DNA of 64,000 nt from Epiperipatus broadwayi (taxonomy: Eukaryota > Onychophora > Udeonychophora > Euonychophora > Peripatidae). Location: assembly GCA_028023455.1 (NCBI GenBank), contig JAQFVV010000056.1:928001-992000 (forward strand), given 5' to 3'. Of this stretch, positions 24,086 to 37,270 are shown piece by piece. Under the pieces are notes generated by a model. It saw only the letters and a list, made by a program, of their open reading frames with translations, made no database searches and was not told the DNA's origin. The position numbers and the translations under genes were made by a program. Position 1 is the stretch's first letter, and every line of letters starts with the position of its first letter.

Positions 24086-25255
24086 AAGATGGGTACTAAA
24101 ATAACAGCACAGCAAAAATGCAATTCCATAGAAAACAGAATGGAATGTCCCTTCATTCCATTCAGGCAATATTCTATCAAAAAGCACACACAGTGGTAGT
24201 CAACCTGATACAAAAATACGATAGCATCCTTGCAACAGAACCAATAACTCCCACAGATACGCCTCCACCTGAGAAGTCCTCTTGGATAGACCAAATCCTC
24301 TCCCATCTTTACAAATTCAATGGCAACTCCTCCGAGTGCTTTCTTACCAAAATCTCCATATGGACCGCCCACTCATTAATGAACTCCCAACCTTCACAAT
24401 TAAGACCAAAACTTGGAGTAACAAATCAAAAAATTACTACACTATTCAAATTCTTATGGATGGAGCCAAAGTTCTTGGATTTTTTTAATCAAGGCTAACT
24501 TGAATGCAGTTCCAACAAACTATTTCCTCCATTACAGAAGATTTATAAAAAACATAGATCCTTGCTGTCCTGTCTGTAATAGAGAGGAAGAAACCTTTGA
24601 GCATATGATTCTATCCTGTACTGGCTTGACATCTGTACGGCTAATGATAGCCCAAAATACCTCAATGGACTTTTATAAGATGCTGTCTATTAAAGATTGC
24701 ATGAAAGACCGAAACTTCATTCACATAAGAATATCGACTTTTATTATATACTCACTGGATAACTAGATGCAAAATCACCTTCAATATCCCACCACCGAAT
24801 GCAATGACAATATTCATCAGTACTTTAAACAAGATTAAAAAAAAGATGAAATTATATCAACAAAGTTTCTTTATGAGAATACTTGGAGACTATTCAAAAT
24901 CCACAGCATCCTAACATCCCTATAATTATTCATGGAAGGAACTGAACCTTTCTCTTCAAACCACATAGGAAATAGAGATCATTTTGTTAAGACTGCTGAC
25001 CTTCTTGAACAACAAAATACCAAAAAATCAATTGTTCCAAATGGTCTACATAAAACACTCAGAGACTTTTTTAATGAAATTAATTTGTATTATTAAAAAA
25101 AAAAAAACACTGGCCAACTATTCCCTTCTTCCTGTTCCCCATATGTATATAACCATATTATCTTTTTTTACTCACAATATAAACATATATATGCAAAATG
25201 ACTCAAAAGAGTAAATGTAATAATTTTTATAGCAATAATAAAATTCTTTTTGAAA
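24086..25255 (+). mobile_element. 5'-truncated Tx1-like LINE, C-terminal part
   Basis: The segment aligns with the ORF2 C-terminus of the full-length LINE: SLHSIQAIFYQKAHTVVVNL here against ALHSIQALIYQKTHNVIHNL there. A zinc knuckle CPVCNREEETFEHMILSC lies near 24570-24625 (the equivalent at 12650 is CSICMNGDETLEHLFSQC). The open parts are 24118-24498 and 24500-24766, one frameshift apart. The 3' end near 25225-25255 reads CAATAATAAAATTC, then TTTTTGAAAGT, similar to the full-length element's end. Divergence from the other copies suggests a separate subfamily. No clear target-site duplication was found. Confidence 0.8.
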
Positions 25256-25469
25256 GTAAAATAAATATTGAATATTAAACTGATCTTCTGGTCTTAGTTA
25301 ATCACAGTATAAAGTATCCAGTTTCATTTAACAATCAATATAGCAATTAAAGTTTTCAACTAGATCTCTTTCTTTTTTACTCACAGAGAAAATTTTTTTA
25401 TATTTGTTTAGATCGATAAAAGACTTGTTTTTTATCCTTTCTATTTGTTTTCTAAACTTTATATATATA
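25256..25469. other. AT-rich spacer
   Basis: Nothing recognised between the LINE fragment and the dispersed repeat. Confidence 0.3.
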
Positions 25470-26170
25470 TTATAATTGTACAGAATCAAAATGGAGTGAA
25501 CCTGGTGCGATGGGAAAGTTCATCATCAACCCCAGTTCTAAATAAATATAAATTTAAATATCAATATAAAAGAATGAGCATGAGAGATCACTGAGATCAC
25601 ACTGAGTGATTAGCCCAATTAATTCACTAGAGTGACTATAAGTATAATTAAATAAAGAGTTCACCAGCATTATAAATAAGTATAAGTAATATTCATCATT
25701 ATGGGTGATTAACAATAAAATAAATCAACAGTCAATCTTATGAGTGGATTTGAAATGGGTCTACAATAGACCAGGCTAACTATTTAGCCCTTGCCAGCTT
25801 GGGGCAATTATTTAAACATAACTTGTATGCACAAATTAAGTGCTCATCCATCAGAATATATAACTTTAAAAACAATAATGCTGGGATATTGAAACATGCT
25901 GATCATGATGAATGTCCTGGCCATTTAGTATTATTGATGTACTGACTACTATAAACTTAATGTCTAATAGAGACTAAACTAAAATAAAATGTAATTGCAG
26001 GGACTTTAAAGAATATTATCTTTGCACCAATCCAGGAATGATCATCATCATCAACTGGATGCACATAGACTAATATACTCCTTTTTTATATAAAAGTCTT
26101 ATGTATGAATTTTCTTCAGAGAACACAAGCTCTATAACTTATTGTGACCAAGAGATGATGCAACCCAAAA
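25470..26170 (-). repeat. dispersed repeat R800, copy 1
   Basis: On the minus strand this reads collinearly with 35880-36680: CATCATCTCTTGGTCACA, then GATGATCATTCCTGGATTGG, CCCAGCATTATTGTT, GCCTGGTCTATTGTAGACCC, TTGACTGTTGATTTA and AACCTGGTGCGATGGGAAA (reverse complement at the left end). Both copies end next to a (TA)n tract. It has no intact reading frame. I do not recognise it. Two copies 10 kb apart in opposite orientation show that it is a real interspersed family. Confidence 0.75.
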
Positions 26171-26354
26171 TATTCTATACTATCTAGAATTAATTTCACT
26201 GGAATAATTTTAACAATTGAATGTTTATTAATAACAATAAAAAATAACATTAAGGTCTGTAGATTATAGCTACACACAGAAATTAAACCTTCTGATTTTG
26301 ATTAATATACAAAATTCAAGTTATTAAATTGCAGTTTACGTATGTTTCAATAGG

Positions 26355-26860
26355 CTTACTTATCACACAGATATGTGGTATAATAATTTCTGAACATATT
26401 TGAAGTGTCATAAAATAATAAAAATTTTAAATAATCATATTTAATGATACCAACACCGTGTAATGCGTTTACGCACATCACATGTATATATATCAGTGCA
26501 CAGATGTGTGGTACAATATAAAATGAACATATTTTAATTGACATTTAATAAAAATTTTAAGTTTTCACTTTTTATGATATAAATACCTCATACTAGATTT
26601 ACTTAAACATATATATATATATATATCATCACTCTGATGTGTGGTACAATAATTTATTAACATATTTGAATCGCCATATAAGAATGAAATAAATGATTAA
26701 AATTTTAAGTTATCATAGTTTAATGATACAAATACTTTATACTAGGTTTACATAATATATATTAATATGTATGTGCACATATGTGTGGTATAATAATTTA
26801 TTAACATTTGAATTTGTCAAAAAAATAAGATTATTAAAAATATATTTTCACAATTACTTC
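26355..26860 (+). repeat. degenerate minisatellite, unit about 135 bp, four copies
   Basis: The word GATGTGTGGTACAATAATTT (with variants) recurs near 26371, 26504, 26636 and 26778, each time followed by AACATATTTGAA-like sequence and then AAAATTTTAAGTTATCA-like sequence. Spacing is 133, 132 and 142 bases. Copies are diverged, so the array is old. Confidence 0.75.
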
Positions 26861-27217
26861 TTTGTTGAAAGTATATAAAAATCCATTTGTTATTTCAATA
26901 GTAAGTTTTTCTCTTTTCTTTTTCTTTTTTAGAAATAAATAAATCAGCCATTGACAGATTACTATTAATCAGTTGTAAACATCCTTAAAACAAATACTCC
27001 AGCAGATTTTTTTTGTTTTTAATCTACAAATACTTTGGAGTTTACTTCCCTTTTTTTATAGAATATAAAATTGTCTAGGAATTAATTCTTATTTTTAGAC
27101 ATTTAACTCAAGCAAAAATTATTTATTTGTTTTACTTATTTAAAATATAGATTTCAAATATATTTTTTCTTAATAAATGATTTAAAGTAATATTCTCTTA
27201 ATATATATATATACTCA
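26861..27217. other. AT-rich DNA with an isolated acceptor-like tract
   Basis: A long pyrimidine tract ending in TTTTTTAG at about 26925-26931 is followed by an open stretch of only about 17 codons (INKSAIDRLLLISCKHP). This could be a chance acceptor. Nothing else is recognised. Confidence 0.3.
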
Positions 27218-28000
27218 CACCTGGGTTTTATGCAGTAGATAGGTTCCTCAGAAAATGCGCACATAAGAAATCACACAAAAATAAATGTAACTTACATTGA
27301 AAAATGGGGGATAGATGCTGTAATTTTCAGAAGTCAGCATAAAAGCAAAGCAACAAAGAAAAATTACTTTAAAATTCACATTAAAAAATAAGGAAATAAA
27401 GTATGACTAATAAAAAATTTCAAATATTTGAAAAAAATTAATACAAGAAAAAGTTTTTTTTTCCTTTTTTAATTAACTACAGTATTTAATTTTACATCAG
27501 ATTCGTGATGTAATGTACAACTAGCACCACTTTCAATCTTATGCTGTTTCTATATTAAAAAAATGAGATTGCAATCAAAACAAAAAGATTATAATTAGAA
27601 AGATTATTTTCAGTTTATAAAATCAATAAAATCTTCATTATTATTTATTCTAAAAAATAATTGTTTCTGTTATATCTAACAAAATACATTTTAAAAGTTT
27701 AAAATTTTTGAATATTTATTGCAATATTTTTATATGTACGTATAAATCTATTATTATTATTTACTCATTAGTATAAGTAGGTTATTTACTTAGAAGCTAA
27801 GATTCTAAATACAACTTCACACCATATTCCTGTTAGCTGCTAATATAACATTTGATTTTTGGAAAAAAAAGTATTTCAAGTCACCTTAAATTTCTTGATA
27901 TCTAATAAATATAGTGAAATATAAAAGATATTAAGAAGAAACATGAATTGCATAACTTCAAAATAGCATAAAATAATATACATAAAACAAGACCCAGGTG
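27218..28000. mobile_element. pogo/Tigger-like MITE, copy 1
   Basis: Inverted ends CACCTGGGTTTTATG and ACAAGACCCAGGTG match those of the element at 61463-62400. The subterminal words also match: GATAGGTTCCTCAGAAAATG and GAAATCACACAAAA here, against GAGGAACCTATCTATCAC and GCGCGATTTCATTTGTG there, on the opposite strand. The flanks are CA and TG rather than an exact TA duplication, which fits mutated TA sites. No transposase frame is visible. Assignment to the pogo group is inferred from TA targeting and the GCGATTT-type subterminal words. Confidence 0.65.
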
Positions 28001-31000
28001 TGTTTATATATTATTCTTTTATATATATGTATAACTACTTCAACCAGCTGATGGATTCTCTTGATAGGGACAATTCCTAGATTGACATCATCAAGAATAG
28101 TATAATCCAGGTAACAGTTGGTTTGCAGTGATGTCTCTTCTGTCTAGGATTGGATAGACTTCAGGCAAGCAAGCTGTCTTGTCCATATTAAGGGTATGAA
28201 ATACAGAAAAGTTGGGTCTGGCTTCCATATGAATCAGAACTTCTCCATAGTGAATTATAGAGCAACTGCTGAACTTGCTCTCTTTGCCTTCCATTATATT
28301 TTCAGAGGAGCACTGTATAACTCAATACCAGCTACTAAATAAATTTTTAGCAACCATTTTTATAGCTAGGGTAGAGAGGAAAAATTCATTAACTCAAGAA
28401 TGTTTTTCCTATCTATATCATTTTTTTAAAATCTACTTTAATCCTTTTAAAAGCAACTTTGAATTTTGTCAAAGTATGATCTACAAAGATTTCAAAACAG
28501 ATAGTATAATTTTACAAAAATGTTCTACAAATTTTAATTTTAAAAAAGATTTCTAAATTAGATGGTGGATTTTTACAATTGTCAGTAGATCTCTTAACAT
28601 AAAACATGCTATAATTTCAAAATCAGAATTCAATAAAAATATTTATTTAGACCTTTGTAAATGTTAATTTGTAATAAAATATTTTAAATTCAAAATTATT
28701 CAATTTTTTGTGTGTTATTCCAGTAAAATGTAGAAAATATCTGCAAAAAAATTTGATTGTGTTTATTTCTACTTTTCCTTTCAACTTTATATATATATTG
28801 TGACCTTTTATTTAGGTCCCTGTAGTTAATAATTCCAAAATTTTAAATGATGATATATTTGGCATTAAATTTTTAAATGAGTGTTTTTCAATAGAGATTG
28901 TTTTGAATGCACTGAGAAATTTGCTTGAGTAGAGATAAGATTTCAAACCCAGTCTAGGCTCTGACTAGACTAAAATAATAATTTAAAAGTATTATTATTT
29001 GGTAGATAAATACATTGCTATTTTATTAGTTTTGAATAGCAATTGAAATAAATAAATAATTAAATCAAATTGTTAAAGTTTTGTAAAATGAATTATTATA
29101 ATAAATTACTTAAGCATATTTTTTAGTACTAAACATAAAGCAGTCTTGAATAATAATGGATAGTTATTAAAAATGAAGCCAGAGGGGGTAATACTAATTA
29201 TGCATACCAAAATGATTGGCCAATTCACTCCCAGAGTGCAATATAATAAAAGCTATATATGTTTTAACAAAGCTGTAGGGGGTGGACTAATTAAGAAAAC
29301 GAACTAAGTAACTACAGAATTCCAGTCTGATCTCAAATAAGGAAAAAAAAACTAAATAGCAGAAAATTCTGAAATTTAATTCAAGGAAATTATAAGATCT
29401 TGATATCTAAAAATGCTGGAATAGAAAATCTCAAAAAACCTTGCAATTGTTTGAACACCATTCTTCTATTGATTGATAAAACCCTATGCATCATAACTGT
29501 CTCACATAAATCTTCTTTCAAACCCAGGAAAATTCAAGAGGAAGTAAGCATTTGCTTTTATTGTATTTATACATTTAAATTATTATCTTTAAAAATAACG
29601 CACAAATTATTTATTTGTAAACTAAGAAGTTGATAGTGTTTGAATTTTGTGCCTTCTTATTATATAGCAGAATGATGTATGTGCTTGTAAATTAAAGTTA
29701 AAAAATAATAATAATAAGTTGAAATAATTTTGAATACAAGTGTTATGTATGATATATATAGCAAATAAATTACAAAGTCAATTTTTAATCATCTAATTTT
29801 TAATAAAGTAAACATGAAAATATTTGTGATTTTATTCTCTATTGTCTGCTAAATTTTCTAGCGGGAACCTATGTAATGACAAAAATAATCAGTTATCAAT
29901 TAATTAAAATGCTAAAAATGTCATAGAGATAATTGAATAAATTCATTCTAATATTAATAATCACATCATACTTTACCAATAAGAATGAAATGAAATAAAT
30001 ATTTACTGTTAAATTTTTATTGAGAAATATACTCCGTATTATGCCGCTATAATAATGTTTTGCAATGTTGGAATATACCCTGACTGTTTAAATATTGCTA
30101 CACATATAAATGTGTATTACCGTGCAGAGAGAAATAAAATTAACAGAGTTTTAAAAAGAAGAAATATAAATATGATAAGTGTGATGAAATTCCACTAATT
30201 TTTCAAGGAAAAATTATCTTGATTTAAATGTAAATAAATGATTCTTGTTATACTTCATTTGAAACGCTTACAGAATAAATCAATAAAGATTTTAATAAGT
30301 TTGTTTTGAATTATCTAGAGTAAAGTAGATAAATTTATTTTTAAAATCTGCTACAATTGGAAACATGAATGTTAATTACCTAATTAATTATCACTATGGA
30401 AACAAATAATTTCTGCTTTTGGATAAGTGTTGAATATTGTTCATTGTACATCCAACAGGATAATGAAATATATATGTTTAGTCTGGAATGATTGCTCATC
30501 CTAATAACCGTTTTATTATTCTAACTCACCAGGAGAAGATAACTTGGATAAACAGAGTATAAAATTTAATGGATAAAAATGTGCTTTTATTTTTCTTTAT
30601 CATTGCTGTGTTATTACTTACGTAATGTGTTACTTGGAAATTTTGTTTTAAAAACATATGTATTTTACTGTGGCATGAAAAATATATATATTGAGTTAAA
30701 GAAGAAAAAGAAATGCGTTAAATATATATGTATGTCTATTTTATGTATGTTTTTTTTTTAGTTAAGAGAAAACCAGAAAATATATATATATTGTTTATTT
30801 AGAGAGAGTGATAAAAAACTATTTACTTCTCTCATATTTTAAAACTAATTGTAAGGTATATTAAGAAAGAGATAAAGATACAGACATTTTATCAAAAAGA
30901 TATATATTGGCATGACTGAATTATTTTCTGATATAAAAGAAAATTTGATATAGGCCTTTTTCATTTTTTCAATTCTGTATAGAAATGAACTTGTCCACTT

Positions 31001-33562
31001 TGAATACAAATGCAGGTTTGATCTTAATTGCTTAAATCCGTTGTGCTATCTTTAATAAAAGTATAGTTGTCATTCTAAAATGATTAATGATCATTGGATA
31101 TAGGTATTTTGGTTTGGCTGTCAATGCATTAATGGTTTTACATTATAAAATGGAATATGTAGATTTTCATTGTTAGTGTTGGTATTGTTTTGTCTTGCTA
31201 TGATATTGAGAATGACTAGTGACAGTTTTTAGTTAATAGGATGTTCCAATTGAATGGCATCCAATATATTAATAGTTATATGGAGCATAGTCTGATGGAG
31301 TGTCACCTATGGCCAATTTCATGAGAGAAAAGATGGGTAGAAGCTGAGTAGGAATTAATGCTCATTAGTATAAATAATACTAAAAGAAAGGATATCTATG
31401 GTTCGAATTCTAGTCTATTCATGGTGAGGCAAGGCCCACACACATGCATATACCCATTAAGTGGTAGTAGAATCAACCAGATTATTACACAACTGTCATG
31501 TTGTTTTATAAAGTCTCCCATCTTAGTGTTAAATTCCTCATGATAATATAGAGATAGTTTTTCCACTGTGTATGGTGAAGTATAATAGGTCCAGATCATG
31601 TAGCAAGTACAAAATAATATTAAATTTAGGAATACTCATCTAGCATAGTGTTTTCTTAATCGAAGTAGTGTTTATGATGTTGTGGGATCATCGTCAGTTG
31701 TTGTCAGACCAAACCAAGATCTATTAATGATGGTAGAAAAATTTAAATGTAAAAGTAAGAGATGCACATTAGCAGAATGGATTCATCTTGATCAAATAAT
31801 GATGTGACAATAGAATTGTAAGATGAATTACTTATTCAAGGGTTGAGCTTAGGACATAGGTAATGCTTAAGGAGATCTATGTGTATTTGACTTTTAATGT
31901 CTGGTCTTCATTTAATGCACTAAACGTATTCATTTCAAAGTTAAATAAGTTAGTAATTGCACAGAATATGATAATTGCCCTTATCATATTCTGATAAAAG
32001 CAAGGGTTTTAGGAGAATGCAATATTTTTGGAATTTTGTCTGAATTCTAAATTTTTACTTGGTGCATATCCTAAAGTTCCAGAAATACTGCTAGTTTTGT
32101 AATTTAAATGCTAATCAGCATAAATAAGTTTTAGTATTTTATTCTTAAAAATATGCCAAAGAGTAACAAATGATAATGTTGAATATTATTTTCTAAGCAG
32201 GTTGTATCATTTGCTGAGTATATGGTCAAGGGGATAATAAGTATTTGTTCCATCCATAAATTATTTTACTAGATTAGTTTTATTTCATGCCATATCTGTG
32301 AATTAAAAATTTGTACATAGTGTAAATAAAGTTTGTTGTATTTAAAAATTTATGTAGTTGCATGTAATCTTATTGCTAATTACCACATATATACACTATT
32401 ATTGTTATTGCTATCAACCTATCAGAAGATTATAAATTGAAATCATCATCAACCAATATAGCACTATTAACTATATTATGCTATATCATAATAATGTTGG
32501 TAAGTCTTATAATTTATTGGTACATCTAATGCATCATCACACAATAATCAAAATGTTAATAACTTAGAGCACAGATTAATGCAAGTAATAGATTAAATAT
32601 AAACATAATATTGATTTAATTGATTTAGTTAAATCTGCAGAGCTATCATTCACTGATCTTGCTCACATGGTTTATAATTATTTAAGAAAAGGAATTTGGT
32701 AAGTTGTTGTTTTTAATTTTCAAAAAGTCATTTCCATTCATAAATTTTAAAGTTTATATTAATTATAAAGTTTCTCTAGAACTGCTAAATATAATTCTTA
32801 ATTTAAGTTATATTGAGAGCTATTAGGTGCATTATGTTTGGGTAGTGGTAAAATCCCTCTTACTGACCCAAATATAGTTTATATAATGATTTTGCATGTT
32901 TGAACCCTGAGAAGAATTAGTTGTTAAGTTTTAAGATAGAATTTAAGTTTGTAATAAAGTTTATATTTAGTTAATTATCATAGTTGAACTTAAAATAGAT
33001 TACTTTCACTGTTTTATGAAAGTTGACTAAGCTTTAATATGTAAATTACTTATTTTGGCATAGAATGGACAGTTTGTTTTAACTTCATGATAGATATTCT
33101 GGTTGTGTCAAGCTTGAAATCCCTATTTTTATTTAGCTTATTTCTTTTTGCCATTTAATGCCATATTAGGTCATAGTTTAAGATTTTAGTCTCCATCATT
33201 AACATTGTTCTTCAATTTCATCTTTATCCATTCTTTTATTTATTCATTCTCATTTGACATTAATTCATTATCATAACTGATTAATCATACATTAACTTTC
33301 ATTTTTTTATCATCTCAACTATTCATTAACTCTTATTCTATTATCATTTCAATCATTCCTTATTCTCTTCATTCTTAGACTCATTTCATTCCACTATTTA
33401 ATTATTACTTCTTGCTATCATCCATTTAGTCATCTACATCATAATTTACTTATCATTTCATTTATAAGTTTAATTCATAATCACTCCAAAGATACAATTA
33501 GTAGTTATTTATTAATTTTCTGAATATCAAATTTAACTCATCTCATTTTGTTTGTGTGGATT
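28001..33562. other. AT-rich DNA, no gene recognised
   Basis: About 5.5 kb without a supported gene. Small points: a tRNA B-box-like TATGGTTCGAATTCTAG at about 31399-31415; another B-box-like GTTTGAACCCTGAGAA at about 32905; (TA)n tracts near 28790, 30780 and 30900; and a CATT/TCAT-rich low-complexity stretch at 33190-33480. Scattered open frames of 60-90 codons have no motif and are probably chance. Confidence 0.3.
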
Positions 33563-33763
33563 TCAAAGCTGTTTTGACCAGAAATTTTTATCTTTATTAG
33601 TCGCCTTGTGATCTTTAGATCGACAGTTCATGCTAGTTTTATTCAATCCAGGAATCATTTCGTTAGTTTTGCATTTTGTTTCTTCATGCTTATATTCTTG
33701 ATCGTGTGAGTACGTTAGGTTCCTTAAGAGAATTTGATCACTAAAATATCCTGTATGATTCAT
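33563..33763 (-). other. short open frame, possible gag-like relic
   Basis: A 66-codon minus-strand frame contains SMNCRSKDHKATNKDKNFWS. That is faintly like the CxxCGSKDHKAxxxxC zinc-knuckle region of Gypsy-type gag proteins, but only one Cys of the knuckle is present. If it is a gag relic, it is badly decayed. There is no pol sequence nearby. Confidence 0.15.
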
Positions 33764-33919
33764 TGGGGACCAGCTAGATCAGGAAGCCAGGTTACAGTTG
33801 CGATTATGCTGACCAATGTGGATGGCATGATGATTGGCTGTAGCTAGGGTACAGTAGTGATTATGGTGCCTAAAATGTGATATGATTCATTTATAGTACA
33901 GCGGTCTAGGGAGAAGGTT

Positions 33920-33957
<38 letters not shown>

Positions 33958-34979
33958 CCAGTTGGCTTACATCACACCCTAATATAGTGTATATGCATAT
34001 ATATACCTAAAATAAAGGAAAAGTAGAAATAAACACAGAATAAATTTTTGTAGATATTTTTTTTATATTTCCTAAAATAAAATAATAATAAGCAAAGGGT
34101 TAAATAACTCTGGGTTTAAGGTAAAATTTCATTATGAAATTAATATTTTAAAAAGGTCTGAATAAATATAAATATTGCATTATTATTAATTATTACTCTG
34201 ATTTTGAAATTTAAAAACACCCTGTTGTATTTTTGAAATTTTAATTAAACAAAATTTTTATCTATTAGAAATCCCCTATGTAAAAACATGTATATGTTTT
34301 CAAAGAGATTAGTGAGATAAAAATAAAAACTCTGTTTTTAATCAAGCTGCTGTTATCACCTCAGCTGATTTTATAAACGGGCTGATAACAAATTTTCTCC
34401 AGTCTGGATAGTGATTTTGAAAAGAACAGTTCTGCTTGCAGTTTTATAAGAGTTAGCAGAAGAGCTAGCTATAAAGTTGGCTCAAGTATTTTATGAAGAG
34501 TTGGTAACTGTAGCAGAAAATAGCCATAGTAAAGCTATCTGCAAAGATGGCTAGTATAATTATCAAGAGAACTGCCATGAGGATTTAAGAATGCAAGGAA
34601 GTGGCTGCTCTACATTTCACTGGAGGAGTTTGAATTTACATGGAGAAAACGGGTCAAGATTCTTTGTAATTCATAGCTTGCTGACCTGAAACTTAAAAAA
34701 GATCCAAGTATAAGTGGAACTGACTACAGAACGGAAAAAGCCAACCATACCTGAATTATGTACTTTTACCTGATGATGACAATTTCCTGGAATGACCAAA
34801 AAACAGCTTGCCCAAGATAGCAGCTGAATAGAGAAGTAGTTATATGTATGCTGCTGTGTCTACATATGCGAAGAGAAGCACAGATAAACTTGCATACAAA
34901 AGTGAATTGTTTTTCAATAATTTATTTGAGGGACATTTTTAAATCTATATTTTTAAATTTAAAGACATTGATAATTCGT
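33764..34979. other. mixed-composition DNA with a (TA)n tract
   Basis: A (TA)n tract at 33925-33952 follows GGTTACAATATATAT, the same junction word found at 36661 at the end of the second R800 copy. The stretch 34330-34920 is distinctly less AT-rich, with many short AGCTG words and no open frame. It is probably an unnamed interspersed repeat or a non-coding exon. Confidence 0.3.
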
Positions 34980-35259
34980 TAAGAAAAGCTTTCTAACCTC
35001 TGGAAAATTGACTATATATAATTTTTGTAAAAGAATAAAAGAAAGCTATAATAGAACTTGATAAAGTGATTTTTTTTAATATTGATTAAAAATGTAAATT
35101 TTATGTATATTCAAACGCAATTTGTAATTGTAGAAATTATTGTTATTTATTGTTTGACAAAATTAAATTTATAAATAATCTGTGTGTACATATATCTCAA
35201 TGCTTGTCAAATAGGACATATATGCAATTTTAAGCATTTTGTTATTGAATATTAATTGT

Positions 35260-35700
35260 ATATACCTAAATCGCGCGTCTGTGCGCATATACATGTAAAG
35301 TTTAATCATTTTTTTTTTATATAACTATTTTATGTTAATTGAAATGTATTCCTTGTATATTATAAAACGCACGTCTGTACTGATATATATACGTGTTTTG
35401 AGTGAACCTATTGGAACATATATGTAAACCTATGTATTTTATATCATTTAAAAGTGACAATTAAAAATATTCATATGTAACAAGTTAAATATATTCAGAA
35501 ATTTCATGCACACGCATGTATGTGTGCGTATATTTGTCAATTATATTGCAAATACTAATGCTTGATAAGTATAACACATATGTAACATTTTATCATTTTT
35601 TTTATAATTATTTTATGTTAATTGAAAGATTTTCATCATATATTATAAAACGCACGTCTGTGTACGGATATATATATATGTGTGTGTGTGTGTGTGTTTA
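35260..35700 (+). repeat. degenerate tandem repeat with CGCACGTCTGTG core
   Basis: The block TTATTTTATGTTAATTGAAA ... TATTATAAAACGCACGTCTG occurs at about 35308-35395 and about 35593-35677, 285 bases apart. A partial third core, AAATCGCGCGTCTGTGCGCA, lies at 35270. The last copy runs into a (TG)n tract at 35684-35698. Confidence 0.75.
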
Positions 35701-35879
35701 TAGAAACTAATTTATAAATACTGTTAGTGTAATAATTTGAATTTTGTAGTAATCTTGTAAATTGGTGTGATGACTTTATTATTGTATACTTTTCAAAATC
35801 AAAACCCTTATAAGACCTTAATCATTTATTTATTTTTTTTGGTTATTACTAAACTTATATTTAATCGTTAAAAATTGTA

Positions 35880-36680
35880 TTCCATCATCTCTTGTTCACA
35901 TACAGTAATAGAGCCCAAGTTCTCTGAGCTAGATTTCGGACATGGATAAATGGGGATGTGTTTAGTGCTTTGGGCATCCAGTGATGATCAATCATTATCC
36001 TGGTTGGCGCAAAAGAGGATACTCTTTAAAGCCCACACACTATTATTTTTTATTTTACTTTAGTCTTATTAAAATAAGTTTATAGTTGGCCAGTACAAGT
36101 GACCTGAGCATTGATGATGATCAGCATGTTTTAAATGTCCCAGCATTATTGTTTCAATTTCTGATTATTGTGTATTTTTTATGGATGGGCACTAAACTGG
36201 TGCATCCAAGTTATGTTTATATAATTGCCCAAGCTGGCAAAGGCTCAGTAGTTAGCCTGGTCTACAGAAGACCCATTTCCAATCCAGTCACAAGGTTGAC
36301 TGTTGATTTACTTTACTGATGTATTATATTGTGGATCATTCATGATGAGTGATTATTTCTCTTGAGTACTCATACTATTTATAATGCTGGTTGATGATTA
36401 ATTGTTATAGTTGCTCTTCTGAGTTAGCTTCTGATCTCTCAATGTTCTCAGAGATTCTTTAATCTCATACACTTATATCTTTAAATATTTATTTAAAGAT
36501 AATTTTTCAAATTATTGATTTTGTATTTACTTGGGGTTGATGATGATCTCTTGAAGATCTTTGATCTCATGTTCCCTTAAAATATCTTATTTATAGATAC
36601 TTTATAAATTATTGATTTTCCCATCAACCAGGTTCAGCACGATATCATCCACCACATCTCGTTACAATATATATATATAT
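35880..36680 (+). repeat. dispersed repeat R800, copy 2
   Basis: Collinear with the minus strand of 25470-26170. Shared words in order: CATCATCTCTTGTTCACA, TTATCCTGGTTGGCGCAAA, ATGTCCCAGCATTATTGTTT, CCCAAGCTGGCAAAGGCT, TTAGCCTGGTCTACAGAAGA, GGTTGACTGTTGATTTACTT and CATCAACCAGGTTCAGCA. It ends at GTTACAATATATATATATAT, and that (TA) block is itself duplicated at 36661-36725. A 77-codon open stretch at 36086-36319 lies inside the repeat and starts from TTG. I regard it as chance. Confidence 0.75.
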
Positions 36681-37119
36681 TGTGTAGTATGTAGTTACAA
36701 TATATATATATATTGTGTAGTATGTAGTTGTATGCCATGAAACCCATACAGTTTCATTATATATATGGACTTTAAATTTTATTTATTTAGAAATTACTAT
36801 TGAATGTTTTGAAACATACATACCTGAAAATAATATGTTTTATAAAATAAATTTTATACTTGCACTTTTCTTGTGTGTATGTAAATTAAAGGATAAAATG
36901 TTATAACAGATTATTAAGTAAAAACTAATTTTAAAATTTAAGTCCTATTATATAAATAATGTCTTTGGAGTCATTTTTTCTGTTGCTAATCTTATCTTTA
37001 TAAATAATTTAATGAATATTGACCAATATTTATATTATCATATGATCAATTTTATCTTCATTATCATTATTACTTTTATTGTTCTGATTATTATAATCTT
37101 GTTTATTTGCCTTCACCTA

Positions 37120-37270
37120 GCTTTGAATCTAAGTGCTTCAATACATTGTGTTTCTCCAAAAATAAGACATAACCTCAAAATAAGCCCTAGTATGAATTTT
37201 TAGGATGTTGTTAATATAAACCATAGCCCAAATATAAGACCTAGTTAAGATTGTCATGTAATGGATTTAA
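37120..37270 (+). repeat. ATAAG-type dispersed repeat, internal part
   Basis: Reads ATTGTGTTTCTCCAAAAATA, then AGACATAACC, AAAATAAGCCCTAGTATGAA, GGATGTTGTTAATATAAACC and AAATATAAGACCTAGTTAAG. These words belong to the family seen at 3250 and 4235. Confidence 0.6.

Noticed and set aside
26931-26985. Acceptor-like tract followed by INKSAIDRLLLISCKHP as a terminal exon
   Set aside because: It lies between the two phase-compatible exons and a stop here would end the protein early; the open stretch is short enough to be chance.
33563-33763. Minus-strand frame with NCRSKDHKATNKDKNF as a Gypsy gag zinc knuckle
   Set aside because: Only one of the expected Cys residues is present and no pol or LTR sequence lies nearby. 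Kept only as a very weak feature.
36086-36319. 77-codon open frame (LVHPSYVYIIAQAGKGS) as a gene
   Set aside because: It lies inside a dispersed repeat, starts from TTG, and the other copy of the repeat does not keep the frame.
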